64,000 nt of DNA from Balaenoptera acutorostrata (lineage: Eukaryota > Chordata > Mammalia > Artiodactyla > Balaenopteridae), in contig NC_080080.1 of the NCBI RefSeq assembly GCF_949987535.1, forward strand, positions 65,501,006 to 65,565,005, given 5' to 3'. The notes under the pieces were generated by a model, which worked only from the letters and a program-made list of their open reading frames with translations, had not been told where the DNA came from and did no database searches. A program made the translations under genes and the position numbers. Positions 34,537-47,859 of the stretch are shown piece by piece; the stretch's first letter is position 1, and each line of letters begins with the position of its first letter.

Positions 34537-34881
34537 TGTTTCTATAGACTGAATGAGTGCCCCCCAAATTCATATATTGAAACCTGATCCCCAAAGTGAT
34601 GCTATTTGGAGATGGGGCCTTTGGGAGGTGATTAAGTCATGAGGGTGAAGTCCTCATGAATGGGATAAGTGCCCTTATAATAGAAAATTCTGAGAGCTCC
34701 TTCATCCCTCCTGCCATGTGGGGACACAGTGAGAAGACGGGTATCTATGAACCAGACACCAACCAGACACCAACTCTTGATCTTGGACTTCCCAGCCTCC
34801 AGAGTTGCGAGAAATAAATTTCTGTTGTTTATAAACTACTGACTCTATGATATTCTGTTATAGCAACCCAATGGACAAAGA
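34537..34881 (+). mobile_element. MLT1-type LTR (ERVL-MaLR), solo
   Basis: Sense-oriented LTR with CCCCCCAAATTCATATATTG near the start, GGCCTTTGGGAGGTGATTAA in the middle, and GAGAAATAAATTTCTGTTGT (polyadenylation region) near the end. It starts with TG; the 3' boundary is approximate. No internal genes are present. Confidence 0.85.
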
Positions 34882-35079
34882 GATTTGTCACTAATTGCTC
34901 CCCAAATTATCTGTTTTGAGAGTTTGAATTTTCTGACATTGGATTGACTTTAAGAGTGCCCTATTTCTAGGGGGTGATGACTTCCTGGGTAAAATTTTTG
35001 CTGAATAGTATGTGGAAGGTATTTAGCTGGAGAATCAGGTACTGAGAAGACAGAAAATATCTAAGATAAAAGTAAAAAT

Positions 35080-35230
35080 AAATGATGATGATAGCTGACA
35101 TGTGCTGAGCGCTTCCTATGATCTGAGCCTTTCACAAGCCCTGTACAAGTATTACCTCACCTAATCTGCTCTGCAGTTGTAGGAGGTGGGTCTATCCCAT
35201 TTTTTTCTAAAAAGCAGAGACATATTTCAC
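35080..35230 (+). mobile_element. MIR SINE fragment
   Basis: GACATGTGCTGAGCGCTTCC followed by ATTACCTCACCTAATCTGCT and GTAGGAGGTGGGTCTATCCC fits the sense MIR core, moderately diverged. Confidence 0.65.
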
Positions 35231-35925
35231 ACACTATGGAAAGTGAATTGGTTGGTTAGTTATCTGCTGTACCAGTCTATTTTGAATACAGGCCTTGAAA
35301 CACCCCCAATAATGCCAAAGGAGAGCACAATAAACTTTAACAGTAAGGCAGCAATGATGTTTACATTGATTAAATAATGATTTGCTCAGATCAAGACTTT
35401 TTAGTCTTTCATGTGAATGACTGGAATTATTTAAAGTGACATTCAAAGTTTCTTGGGAAGATAACCCCATTTTAGATGTACACAGGAAAAGATTTAAAAA
35501 GAACACAAAGCCACTATTTTTACCTCCTTTTCTCACAGGGACTAATATATAGGAAAAAATAAACCCTTCTCAGTAGAAAAAAAAGATACTTGATGAAAAG
35601 AAAGGATTTTATCAAAATAAGAAACTTTTAACATGTCTGTGGCTCATGAAGGTCCCTAAAGTTTAGCGGGGTGATTCAAACAGAAAACTGCTTCTCAGAC
35701 ATGAGAAGAAAGCAGAATCCAAGACCAGAATGCGTTGTTTCCTCGATGGCTGTGCTTTTTCAGTTCCCAGTTTCCTCCTGTTGCTCTCTCCGTCCAAGGC
35801 TCCTTCTGATACATCCTTCCCACCCAAGTTCTACCCCTGCTTGAAGGCTCAAGTCAAATATTCATTCTCTAAGTCAAGCAGTCTTATCCTACAGCCTAGC
35901 ACTCCCTGCCTCCACCACACTGCCC
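35231..35925. other. Non-coding sequence, nothing recognised
   Basis: No supportable gene. The start of a 294-codon plus-strand frame lies here, but that frame is open only because of the CA-rich array that follows. Confidence 0.5.
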
Positions 35926-36541
35926 CACATACATACACACATACTACACAATACACACACACCACACACACCACACGTACACATATACCACACACATACA
36001 CACATACTACACACATACCACACACATACACACATACTACACACATACACACACCACACGTACACATATACCACATACATACACCCACCACACATACATC
36101 ACACATACACACACCCCCACACCACATACACACATACTATACACATACACACACCACACACATACACACACCACACATACACCACACACCACACACACAC
36201 ACACCACACATACACATATACCACGTACATACACACACAACATATATCACATACACACTACATACACACCTTACACACATACACACACCACACAAATATA
36301 CACATACCACACACACACCACACATACACACACCACATACATACACAGTACTACACACATATACACACCATACGTACACATATACCACACACATACACAC
36401 ACCATGTAATATACACATACCACACACATACACACACCACACATACATCACGTACATATATACACATATCACACACCACACACCACATACATACACATAT
36501 ATCACATATACCACACCACACATCACACATACACACACATA
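35926..36541. repeat. CA-rich degenerate tandem array (about 0.6 kb)
   Basis: Made almost wholly of CACACATA, CACACCACA and CATATACCACA variants, with no G apart from a few CG. It leaves frames open on both strands (Thr/His on plus, Cys/Val/Met on minus). It is a VNTR-like array and should be length-variable. Confidence 0.95.
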
Positions 36542-36734
36542 CTTCCATTGGTTCCATAAACTCTTTGAAATTATATGCTTAATGGGAAGTTTACTTTTCT
36601 TGAGAAAGGTCTAAAACTTTTCTCAGGCTCCAAGAGATTCATGTTCTCCTTAATTCTCAAAACTGAAATCATGTTTCCCATGTGAATTATCCTATTACTT
36701 TAGACAACTCTCACGTCACTTAGCATATGGGTTC

Positions 36735-36875
36735 AGGTGATTCCTGCTTTCTTTCTCCACTAGATTATAAACCTCTTCAGGACAGGATCCATGTCTGATT
36801 CACCCCTGGGTTCTTGCCAAAGCACAGAGGAAGCCCTTAATAAATATTTACTGAAGGATGGGAAGAATAAAGGAA
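36735..36875 (+). mobile_element. L2 LINE 3' end fragment
   Basis: CTCCACTAGATTATAAACCT, GGACAGGATCCATGTCTGAT and CCCTTAATAAATATTTACTG follow the L2 3' consensus order. Confidence 0.7.
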
Positions 36876-37301
36876 GGAAAGCAGGGAGGGAAACATCAAA
36901 CACCATCAGATTTATTCCCAGTCCCCTGACAAGGTTACACCACACTGCCTCCAATAGATGACTCTGCAAGTGGCAGCTACTAAATCACTTCAGAAAAATC
37001 ACTTTCTCGGTGTGGTTCACTGGCTACAGCCTAGGACCGCGATTCACCCAATCTATACTCTATCTTTGTCACTAATTTGATGTGTCACCTTGTATAGCTA
37101 ATACTTAATTTGCAAGAGGTCTTGGAAAATACAAAACAGACAAAGTATTAAGCAATTAGGACAAAGAAATTTGTTGGAATGATTTGGCTGTCTGTGTTAC
37201 ACAATGACCGAAGCTCTGGCAGGAATTCATTTAGGGGTTATGGACATACTGGTGCATCAAAAATCAGTTCTAGGAAATATATCAGATGAGTTGAATTACT
37301 C
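36876..37301. other. Non-coding sequence, nothing recognised
   Basis: No gene or repeat I can support. Confidence 0.5.
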
Positions 37302-37629
37302 AAGAATAGAAAAATTGGGCTTCCCTGGTGGCGCAGTGGTTGAGAATCTGCCTGCTAATGCAGGGGACACGGGTTCGAGCCCTGGTCTGGGAGGATCCCA
37401 CATGCCGCGGAGCAACTAGGCCCTTGAGCCACAACTACTGAGCCTGCATGTCTGGAGCCTGTGCTCTGCAACAAGAGAGGCCGCGACAGTGAGAGGCCCG
37501 CGCACCGTGATGAAGAGTGGCCCCCGCTTGCCGCAACTAGAGAAAGCCCTCGCACAGAAACGAAGACCCAACACAGCCAAAAATTAAAATAATTAATTAA
37601 TTAATTTAAAAAAAAAGAATAGAAAAATT
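37302..37629 (+). mobile_element. CHR-type SINE with 15-bp TSD
   Basis: AAGAATAGAAAAATT is repeated exactly at 37302-37316 and 37615-37629. The body has A box TGGCGCAGTGG, B box GGTTCGAGCCC and a tail of AATT repeats. The near-perfect match to the copies at 19.3 and 40.7 kb suggests a young subfamily. Confidence 0.95.
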
Positions 37630-38139
37630 ATACCGGAAAAGAAAAGAGTAGTTGGTAATGCTCTTGTTTAATTTGTTGATGGCTCTGCCTTTGTTGCTTA
37701 GAGGAACCTTTTCCTCTGAACCTAAGATCTTTGCATGGATGAATTAAAGGAGACATCCAATACTGATTAAGACGGCTCTTATTTTTTTAAATGCTCATTG
37801 GTTTGATGACTTGATTAACTTCTAAAACCTGTCATCTTTGAAAACACTTACTATAGCCTCATAATCATGTGCAGATGGAAAAATTCATCACTCTCTAAGG
37901 AAATACCATACTTACTTGAATACCTGGTTCCTCTTTTTTGAAGCACATATTTTATTGTATTGAAGTAAACTATTTCTAGTGCTAACAGGGTGAAGTTTCC
38001 AGGTCGAAGAAACATCATTAAATATTCTACTTTCATTAAAATCTGAATTTTTATTTCATTTCCTTCTCAAAATTGGAGGAGAGAAATAGTGGGGACAGAA
38101 GAGAGGTTGGAAGTTCTTTACAACTAACTAACAATAACA
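37630..38139. other. Non-coding sequence, nothing recognised
   Basis: No gene or repeat I can support. Confidence 0.5.
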
Positions 38140-38350
38140 ACTTGTTTATGTTGGGCGCTTACTTTATGCCAAGTGCGGTGTTATTTCCTTAACGGTGATT
38201 GTATCATTTACTCCTCAAAAGTTCCCTTTAAACATGGTACATTATTAACTTTATTTTATGGATGAGGAAATATGGGCTCATAGAGTTAACTATTCAGCTT
38301 TATACAGTTAAGTTAATGACTCAACTGGGACAAAAATTTAGGTGTCCTTG
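38140..38350 (+). mobile_element. MIR SINE
   Basis: GGGCGCTTACTTTATGCCAA, then TATCATTTACTCCTCAAAAG, TTTTATGGATGAGGAAATAT and CAACTGGGACAAAAATTTAG match the sense MIR consensus in order. Confidence 0.75.
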
Positions 38351-40738
38351 TTTTCAGGGGGAAAATATCACTTACAAGCCAGAAACACAGAGTTTAGTAA
38401 GTTGAACAAATGAAATATTTATTGTGATTAAAAAGCTTGTATTTTATCTTTTTAATGAGAAAAGATGGAAACACAGATGCCATAAAACTTTTTATTAAAA
38501 GGAGACACTACTACTAATTTTTGCTTGAGCCAGATTGATAATGTAGGTAACACGTTATACTCAGTATTTTTATTTTTATTTTTTTATACTCAGTGTTTTT
38601 AAAGCAATACAAAAAAATAATAATTAAAAAAACCAAGCCAAACCAAACAAAAAAAGAAATACATTTACCAATGGCTCATACTCATGAGTTGGTATACAAT
38701 TTTCCATATTTTATTATATCTGACAACATTTGAAAACACTTTATTTTTTAATGTCTATGTAGAAGTCTAGAACATTTTGATCTAACTTTTCCATACACAT
38801 TAAAAAATGTTATTTAAAAACTGCTGTTACATGATGGATTCATTTTTGGTCTTTAGAATGATTGCTTAAGGCAGCTTTCTCTTTAAAACACAGGAATACA
38901 TAAATGGAACAAATCCACACAATATATAAATTCTCATATTTCTGAATACTGCAGAGGGCTTATGGTAGGAGGGACAAAAGGAAACACACATCTTTATGAG
39001 CGAACAGATGTGAATATGTCACGTATGCAAACTCGCTGATTTGACTCTAAAAGCCAGTCTTCTTTCCGGCCACCTTATGCCTGCAAGAGGATATTTTAAG
39101 AAATGACCTTTGAAGAACAAACAAAAATTAAATTAGGCCTCAAGGGCTTCCATAGCCTTTAATAGTTCATAATTTAGTTATGCTACAATTATACCTCTTC
39201 CTCTCCTAAGGACGAGAGATGACACAAAAACGCACACATTTAATACTACATTTCTATTTTCTTTCCCAATGTATCTACTATTTCATCCTCGGGATAAACA
39301 TTTGATATTATGTTTGGAATAATGGTCAATTTGAACGCAAGTTTTCCTGCTGTTCAACAAAGGGAAAAACAGTATTGAACTGTAAACCACAGGAGCATGT
39401 CTGGGGGAAATCCAGATTTCTAGGTGGGCAGAGTTGATGTTTCCTGTATGCAGGGGTGACACAGACCAGGGGCATTCTTGCTCTCTCCCTCCCCTGGTCC
39501 TCTGTTTCTCTCTGTTTCTCCTTTCTCTCCTCTCTGGGGATATCCAGTCCAAACTGAAACTCTGTGACTATTGGGAGAAGCAGGCTTCCTCCGATAAGGT
39601 TAAACGGGCTAAATTTTCAGTCATTCCGAGAATATTTCTGGAATGTTATGAAATGCGTATATATCTCTGAGCCTGGGCCCAATCTGAGGCAGGATGAGTG
39701 ACATTTTTGTACAGGGAGTTGTTGCTTTTTTTAGAACGTAGAGCTTGCCCTCTCTCTGGCCTGTGGGGTGCACATGCAAGTTGACAGACAGTAGGATTGG
39801 TGCTCCTTGTGTGACACAGTCTCTCAACAAGTCCCAGAGAACCTTGTCCAAGGGCACGGGAAGGACAAAGCCTGGCATAAGCAGGTGTGCTCTGAGACAC
39901 GGCAATAGGTGTTACAGCAGTGCCTCTGTGAAAGGACATCCAGGCACGAGGCGTGGTTTCCACTTTGTGCAGAGCACAGATACCTATCCGGATAAGAAAA
40001 GCGCTGTGAGAAGCGCATCTTTCCCAGCTCCCGCCCACCGTTCCGGCGTACACACAGATCCACACACACACCGTCCACAGCCCTGGCTGATGCTCAGCCA
40101 GCCGCCAGTGGTAGGAGGCAGCGCAAAAGCGACTCAATTGCCCTTCATTTGTTCAAATTAGACAAGGCAGCTAATTATGGTGACCAAAAGAGGGTTGTCA
40201 GGCATAATGATATCATAATATTATGATAATCACAGTATTCTATTTTTCCATTATCAGAAGCAAGTTGCATAATTTCACCGTTAGCAAAAAGCCTTCAAAG
40301 CAAAATTCATGTGAATCACATCAGCAGCAGCACTACTATTTGACTTAAGATTGAGCAAAGACCGAGGCTTGTTCTTAGTTCGCTACTTTTGAACAAAAAC
40401 AATTCCGAATGAGGAAGGACATCAGTATATTTGAAAAGCCAGTGAATAATACAATATTAAGTACCAATAAACCCCAAATTAGGAAAAAAACCCAGTATTA
40501 TGGAGTATGGTTTCAGAAATAAAACAGAAAGCTGTTTTATATCATTTGTGAGATTATGTATGTGGGATGGGATGATATGTATGCATGGGGAGCATTTTGG
40601 TGGGTACAAGCCTAGAATTCAAGACCCACGTGTATCTTTATCCCAAAATACAATCCTTGGATGTTGGCATGATGTCAGATGGAAGACATTATAAACCACT
40701 GGAGATGAAGAACTTTCCCACTAACTTTCCCAAATATT
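38351..40738. other. Non-coding sequence; 18-bp perfect palindrome at 40211-40228
   Basis: TATCATAATATTATGATA is its own reverse complement. Overlapping open frames at 39621-40161 on both strands show no domain. A short duplication of TATACTCAGT occurs near 38557 and 38586. Nothing else is recognised. Confidence 0.45.
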
Positions 40739-41121
40739 AATAATGGCAAATCGGGGCTTCCCTGGTGGCGCAGTGGTTGAGAGTCTGCCTGCCAATGCAG
40801 GGGACACGGGTTCGAGCCCTGGTCTGGGAAGATCCCACGTGCCGCGGAGCAGCTGGGCCCGTGAGCCACAACTACTGAGCCTGCGCGTCTGGAGCCTGTG
40901 CTCCGCAAGGAGAGGCCGCGATAGTGAGAGGCCTGCGCACCGCGATGAAGAGTGGTCCCCGCTTGCCACAACTAGAGAAAGCCCTCGCACAGAAACGAAG
41001 ACCCAACACAGCCATAAATAAATAAATAAACAAATACTTAAAAAAAAAAGTAAAAGTCTATTAATTAAAAAAAAAAAAACTTCCTTGTAAAAAAAAAAAA
41101 AAAAAAAAATAATGGCAAATC
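40739..41121 (+). mobile_element. CHR-type SINE with compound A-rich tail and 14-bp TSD
   Basis: AATAATGGCAAATC occurs exactly at 40739-40752 and 41108-41121. The body has A box TGGCGCAGTGG and B box GGTTCGAGCCC. The tail is unusual: (AAAT)n, then three A-runs separated by GTAAAAGTCTATTAATT and CTTCCTTGT, about 90 bp in all, all inside the duplication. Confidence 0.95.
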
Positions 41122-41691
41122 ATATTGTTAGGTGGGAAACGTGGGGACCTGTCCATTCTTCCCACAAGCCAGGTGCTGCTAGAATGGGATAATGTTTTCT
41201 TAAACTACCCGTGGTAAAGAATCTGCTCCCCCCACCCCAGTCCTTCACAGATTGATACTCCTGTCAAATACAGTAGAAATCAATGAATAGAAAAATGAAT
41301 TTAAAAAAACCAAAGATGTACAAAACACACACCCTCAATTTTTATCATTAGATTCAGCAGACACGTATAAACTGTTATATATAAATGCTTACCCTCCATT
41401 TCTGCATTTATCTCATCACAGACCACTGACAAACAACTCACTCTACGTAGTGCCAAAATAGGAACTTAGAGATCTTTAGTCAACTCATGTGGAAATATTG
41501 AAATGAACAGAAGGAGAAAAGCAGTGATAGAAATGAGATAGAACCAAGCATGTAAATATTAATGAGAAGACGATAACATCATGACAATACGTGTTGCCAT
41601 GAAAGTTCCCTGATGATTGGCTTTGAAGAATCTAGAAACTTCCAGGCTCTCCATAAGAATCACTGGGCTTGAGAACTTTGAGGCTATCAAA
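41122..41691. other. Non-coding sequence, nothing recognised
   Basis: No gene or repeat I can support. Confidence 0.5.
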
Positions 41692-41831
41692 TGAAACCAT
41701 AATGGAAAAGAATATGAAAAAGAATATATATATATATATATATATATATGTATAACTGGATCACTTTGCTGCACAGCAGAAAGTAACACAATATTGTAAA
41801 TCAATTATACCTCAATAAAATTAAAAAAAAA
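41692..41831 (+). mobile_element. Short L1 3' end with (TA)n
   Basis: Starts CCATAATGGAAAAGAATATG, contains a TA run (41725-41749), then CACTTTGCTGCACAGCAGAA and ATACCTCAATAAAATT with a short A tail. This is a 5'-truncated L1 3' UTR. I found no clear target duplication. Confidence 0.8.
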
Positions 41832-43544
41832 GATTCCTGAGCTGCTGTATTTGCACTATGATATACCATTAACCTGTGACACCTGCAGAAGTTGAACATT
41901 ATTGCAGCAGACAGATTAGCTCCTTAGGCAGGAGTAAAAACTACCAGCTACGTTCACTGGAATAATTATAAGGCTTACTAACTGCTGAGATTTCAACCGA
42001 TTATCAGCTGGAAGGAGTTTCCCATAGTGCAGTAAAATGGCATTAGTTCAAGTAGGTAAGACTTTTCTTTTTACTGCAACTTCGGCATTGGCTGTTACGA
42101 GAGGATTTAAGTCAACTGGTTATTTGTGCAAAGTGATAAAAGGTATCCTCACAGCTAGGAGGCTTCGTTTTTATTCTGTGAGAGTTAGGTGCTCGGGGAA
42201 ACACAGTGACGTTTGCTGCCAGAGCTCTCTTTAGAGTCTTACAGGGAGCGACAGGCGCTGGGGAAGACAAAGCCTATTTTTTAAAACGTCAATTTATATA
42301 AACACTTGATTCAAAAGGGAGACAGATTAAATGTCCCGTCGCCTGGGGGAGCTGAACCAGCCCATCATATGAAAACGGGCACTGAGTAGACTTGACACTC
42401 AGCTCCATCAATGTAGCAAGTTCGGGCTCTGCCATGGATCTTTCAAATAGGACACACACCTGGCTACCCTCAAGACTCCTATGCATCCGGCTGTTTTTAT
42501 CTTCAGGAGGATGGAACCAGAAGCTTTGGCAAATGTGACCACTCTTCTCTGATTTTAAAACGTGAGGGGATTTGTGAGATTCTTCTTGTACCTGCTGCAT
42601 TAAAAGACACTTAACAGATGGTTCTAGATGCTCCATGGAATCTGAATGAAATAATCATAGGATCCTTTTATAGTTTGAATTTAAGGCAGTAGCTATGCAT
42701 TTGAAGACACAATGAAATAAAATGTGTCACATACAATTTTTGTGGTCAATTACTTAAAGTCCTATTAAAATGTGAAATTGGGTGCTTCTAGAAATGATGG
42801 CCCTAACCAAGTAGGCCTTGGGTTGTTGTCCTCAAGAAGGTTCAAGTCTAATGGGGGTAACAGGTAAACCGAGAATTAGAGAAAGTGCAAAGGGCCACGA
42901 GAGATGCAGACGTGTGGGGACCATGTAAAAGTCAGAAAGATTTTGTGGGAAATGAGCATGCTTATTTTTGGCTTTATTCCCTTAAAGGAGGGATCTTTAG
43001 CTGGTCTGCAGACACCGAGATGATAGTTGATTTAACTGATGACAGTTGGTAATGACAGCGATTTGCTTCTTGGGAGAGAAGAAAACAATAATTATCAAAT
43101 CATGTGGTTCCTCTCATTGCACAGCATTTGACAAGTCCACTTTCAACGGATTCAAGATGAAAATCATGTCCATTTCCACACAGCAACTGTTCATAGGAGC
43201 AAGTGACTTGAAATAAAATTCTTCCCATGTTTCAAAGCTCAATGAGTGTAGAAAATATGACAGGTTGGCTTCAGAAAAATCTCTCTTATACTATCCAGCT
43301 ATGACTACGTAGCTTTAAATTGTTAAGAATTTGAACTTTTTTTTCATGGCTAGAGCAAGCTTTAATGCAGATTTGTTAGTGGAATGAATAATTTCGGAAA
43401 AAAATAATAGTTTTTAGTGTCAGAAATAAAAGAAGCTGGGTTCCAGCCTCGTTACCAAATAAAAAATAAAGACAGATTTTATAGGCAGCAATGCAAAGTT
43501 TAAGCCAGACTCACAATCAGAAGAATTTTTTCTTTAATTCCAAA
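41832..43544. other. Mostly unrecognised; weak L2-like stretch at 42795-42960
   Basis: CTCAAGAAGGTTCAAGTCTA followed by ATGGGGGTAACAGG recalls the reversed L2 3' region, too diverged for confidence. No gene is supported. Confidence 0.35.
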
Positions 43545-43985
43545 GTTCTATTACTCCCCAAAAGAGAAACAACCCAAATGTCCATCAACTAGTGAACAGA
43601 TGAACAAAATGTGGTCTATTCATACAATGGAATGCTATTTGGTAATAAGAAGGACTGAAGTACTGATACAGTCTACACAACACGGATGGGCCTCAAAAAC
43701 CTTATGCCAAGTGAAAGAACCCCAACACAAAAGGTCACAGAGGTATGATTACGTTTATGAAAATGTCCCCAAAAGGCAAATCTACAGAGACAGAAAGTAG
43801 ATTAATGGTTGCCTAGAGCTGGGTGTGGGAATGCAAATGGGCACAAGCTTTGTTCTGGGAGTGATGAAAATGTTCTAAAATTAGGACATGGTAATTATTG
43901 TACAACTCTGCAAACATACTAAAAATCGTTGACATGTACACTTAAAATGGGTGAATTTTATGGTAGTAAATTTTACCTCAATAAC
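43545..43985 (+). mobile_element. Old L1 3' end (L1M type)
   Basis: GAAACAACCCAAATGTCCAT, GTGGTCTATTCATACAATGG and a terminal AAATTTTACCTCAATAA show ORF2 C-terminal coding followed by a 3' UTR, diverged and without intact coding. It is older than the other L1 tails. Confidence 0.8.
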
Positions 43986-44199
43986 GTAGCTGTCATTCAA
44001 TACATATTTATTGATGAGCAATTATATGAATGAAATAGCTTTGAAAGAACAATCTATCTCTGCTTTATCTATCTATATCCACCTACACATTTATCTTGAC
44101 TCAAAATGTTAAGGTTATTTATGAACATAATGTACCTCAAATTAATGAATGAGTACATTAAATTCCCTCATTTTCTCTATGGTAATTATAATCTAAAGT
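43986..44199. other. Short non-coding spacer
   Basis: Nothing recognised. Confidence 0.5.
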
Positions 44200-44730
44200 A
44201 GTTAATTAATTTATTTATTCAATATTTATTTAAATGTTTATTAAGCACTTTGCCAGGCACTGAAATGCCAAGTACAATGAGCCCTGGTGTCCGCCCTCAA
44301 GGTGTGTATGGAATAGTGGAGAGAAACATAATGAACAATTAGAGTAAAATGTGGTGAATGCTATGATGAAGGCACGTGTCGGGTACCGTGGGGTGGGGGG
44401 ATGATGAATTTTCAACCAAGTCAACGCAAGCTACATAAGAATTAGCTGCATGATAGCTCAAGGAAGATGGACATTTCAGCAGAAGAAATAGCATCATGAA
44501 CTTGGGGAAGTTTTGTAGGTTCTGGGGGCTAAGGTGATGAGTGCACCCCCGGTACCAACAGGAAATAAGGCCAGAATGATGGCCTAACACCGGTTCAAAA
44601 AAGGCCTACTGTGACCAGCTGAAGATCTCAGAAAGGGTCTTTGGTTTTTTAACCTGGAAGTTATAGGACCCATGAAGAATTTCAAGCTGGTGACCGAAAA
44701 TCAGATGGGTATTTTAGAAAGATCATTTTG
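44200..44730 (-). mobile_element. L2 LINE fragment
   Basis: TTTATTCAATATTTATTTAA, TAAGCACTTTGCCAGGCACT and CCGCCCTCAAGGTGTGTATG match the reversed L2 3' end. A later block, AGAAAGATCATTTTGGTTAT, fits further upstream L2 sequence. The far boundary is approximate. Confidence 0.55.
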
Positions 44731-46689
44731 GTTATCAGTGTGGAGGACAGACAGGATACACTTTTCAGGGGCGCTGCACATACAGTGATGTTCTCGGCCA
44801 TCTCCTGGGCCTCTGCCTCCCAGGTTTCCAGACTTTGATTCCAGGAATCAGGACTTCAGTCAGCCTCTGGTATTGCCATACTTCCTCTCATGGACTCTGG
44901 TCTGCCCTGCCCTCTGTGGTGAAGACTTCTCCAGCTGCCCTGCACAGGAACCCCCAACTCTTCCCTTACCATTGACAAATCCAGCTCCCAACAACAGCTG
45001 CCCGTCAGGCACCCAGGGAAGACCAGCTCTGGGTCTCTGTGCTCTGTGATATGGGATTTGGAGGCATCAGGCATCCTATTTTAAAAGGCATTCCACTAAA
45101 AGAATGTGGACCGATGTCTCCATTAACAAGGCCGTTACATCCTTCTAGAATGTGATATTGTAGAACCATCACTGCTTGAGGTCAAAATGTAATTACTGAA
45201 ACAAAATTTTAGTTGAAAAAACCAACTAACTCTTTAGCTACCTGGAACAATACAGTCTGTGACCTTAGCTTTAATGGCACAATACTTGAAGACTACGGTT
45301 TATTTTTGTATTTTTACTGCTGCAATCTAACTGTTAATGAGTTCCACTGTTGCACCTCTTGCTCACAGAGAGACTCACATGCTGCAAATGACAAAGAATA
45401 AATCTCCTCAGACAGTTTTCTCATCACTCACTGAGGGAGAAAGATGACAGGTCAAACTTGAAAACAGGCTAAGTAGAATACACACACAAAATAAACTTAA
45501 GTGAGGAAAAATTTCTCTTATTGTCACATAGCCTCTTGGAAATTTCCATTGGTTGATGACAATAGAGCTGCAAGAAAAAACACTAATACTGTTCCCCCCA
45601 AATGCTCACAGAGATATGAGAAAATACCATAAAAACACTTATTGGATTAATCAGTTTAAAAAATTGCTTTGTTTTCAAGAACAGATATTTCAATATGTTA
45701 CCGTCAAAAACTATCAACATCAAAGACTGAATTGAATCAGATTATTTCCTTTCAAAGAGTTAGGAAGACATCCTCAGCTTCTTGTCAGTGAGAGATGCTT
45801 TTTATTATTCTCAGTAGCATTTCCAAGTAACTTCTCACCAAGCTTCCCAGGTAATTGATGCTAGGAGGTGAGCATTGGTGTGGATCAGTCCTCTCCAGGG
45901 AATTCTACAGGAATCTTGTAGACATCTCATCCTCATTATTCTATGTCAGCGAACTTGGAAGAAGACCACTGTCTTGGAGAGCAAAGTAATTTTATGATGG
46001 CTATTTAGGACACACATTTAATTCTAACTATTGATCTGGGTAAACATGATATGGGTTTAATCTCCGAGTTCTGTGCCTCAGGGTTCTGTTTCTAAACAAA
46101 ATCACCCAGGATATGTAATTCTACCACAGTGTGTACAATCATTCTCAGCCTTAGAAAATTACTTATCACCCAGTGACGAGAAACGATTTCTTACAGGTCA
46201 GAACAGAACACTCAGTGAGGTAATGTGTTTGAGGTGAAGTTTGTTTTCAGATCGCTTACCATGCTGGCAAGATAATTTATTGTCTGCTTTTTTCAGTACC
46301 AACTTACTGCCCTGTAGCTTTGCTTCTCATTCTCTTTCAAGTTTCTTAGGTAGAAATCTCCAAAAAAGAATGATCACACACTGTTCACTTGGAGAAGCCC
46401 AGACAGAGCTTGTAAGACTAGTACCAGGACATTTGTGGAAGTGGCTAAGCTACAACAGGCCACACTACAAACTCCATCTAAGGGAGAGAGCATTTTTCTG
46501 GTTGAAAGGTCAAGGTCTTGACAAAGCAATAAGTTGAGAAATTTTGTATTTCGAATAGGAAAAATGTAATCTCATAGACAAAATTTCAAACAAAAAGCAC
46601 TGACGTCAGGAGAATTCCCCCTCTTACGTGCTGCCCTTCCAGCATTTTGAACTTCCTCTGTTTCCACAAATGTACCCAGATCCATGCTC
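44731..46689. other. Non-coding sequence, nothing recognised
   Basis: About 2 kb without a supportable gene or repeat. A GC-richer part at 44770-45070 may be an old repeat. Confidence 0.4.
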
Positions 46690-47035
46690 TCTGGCATCTG
46701 GACCTTCTCACACTGATGTTCCCTCTGCCATCTCTTTCTGACCCTGCCTCACCCCCTCTGCCACTCACCTGCAGGTCTCAGCTTGAACATCCCTTCTCCT
46801 GGGTTACCTTCTTTGACCCCTATATTTAGCTATGTGCTCTTATGGCTTCTGGGACCTCCAATGTCAGAACACCCATCATGCCTCATTTTTAATACCATGT
46901 GTCTGTCTTTCCCTATAGGCTGCAAGCTGAGAGGACAGGCGCCATGTTGGTCCATTCAACATGGTACCTCCATTCCAAGGACAAGACGTGGCAGATAGCA
47001 GGCATGCAAATAAATATTTTTCAATGAATTCATTT
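46690..47035 (+). mobile_element. L2 LINE 3' end
   Basis: GCAGGTCTCAGCTTGAACAT, GGGTTACCTTCTTTGACCCC, then TATAGGCTGCAAGCTGAGAG and GCAAATAAATATTTTTCAAT follow the L2 consensus to its 3' end. Confidence 0.75.
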
Positions 47036-47859
47036 AAAACTTCCCAAGTTTTTATGAATGTGCATTTTGCACATACTGTTTTTAGAACTTAGAATAAAAA
47101 AAAAAGAGAGATTGTCAGAAACACGGTAAGGAAAAAAAAAGACCACTGTAAGAACATGGGATGCTGATTATAAGAGTGAGGTTTCCCCAACCCCAAGTCA
47201 TTCTTTTCTGAGATCTATACATATCGGTATGGCCTGTCCCAGTCGGCGTTAGGTCACAGATTTTTTTTCTGATTTCTAAGACCGGCATATTATGTATTGA
47301 CTCCAACATCTGTGTTTCAGAATAGTAATAGAGACCTGTCATACCTCAGAGAAATGTTTCTTGCTTTCCTGGACCTTAGTGAAATTATCTTTTTTTTTTT
47401 CATAACCTGGAAACCTCCTAAATTTCTTTTGACGTTAAGTTATTTAAAGATGAAGGATTAAGAGTGTAAAGGAGTAAAGATGCGCATGTTTATTCATAGG
47501 GTAGAAACACAATAAAGGTGACATTTAAATTCTGTTGTGTGCACCTCATAAAGTAAACTTGCATACCCTGGTGTGAATATCTCAGTGTAGAAGTACACAT
47601 CTCAGACATGCACTCAGGGGCTTTCTGATTCCAACACGCCGAATGCACTTCTGCCGGTCCAGTTCTTAACAAATTCTAAGCCTTCTAGTGAGGGTTTGTG
47701 TCAGCTGTTGGTCACTGATCAAATATTCTTTTCAGATCTCACATTTTGAAGAGCTCCCCATGGTACCAGGATGTACTTGTACTAGGCATGCTTTTTTTAG
47801 AGAAAAGGGATTATTTGAATCTCTACAGATCTGTCAAACCTACTTATAGTTTGAGGGTA
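47036..47859. other. Non-coding sequence, nothing recognised
   Basis: No gene or repeat I can support. Confidence 0.45.

Noticed and set aside
35730..36614. 294-codon open frame on the plus strand with a His/Thr-rich protein
   Set aside because: It is the translation of a CA-rich tandem array. Several frames on both strands are open for the same reason.
40753..40830. tRNA gene suggested by A and B boxes
   Set aside because: The boxes belong to the tRNA-derived head of a CHR SINE, with a SINE body, A-rich tail and TSD.
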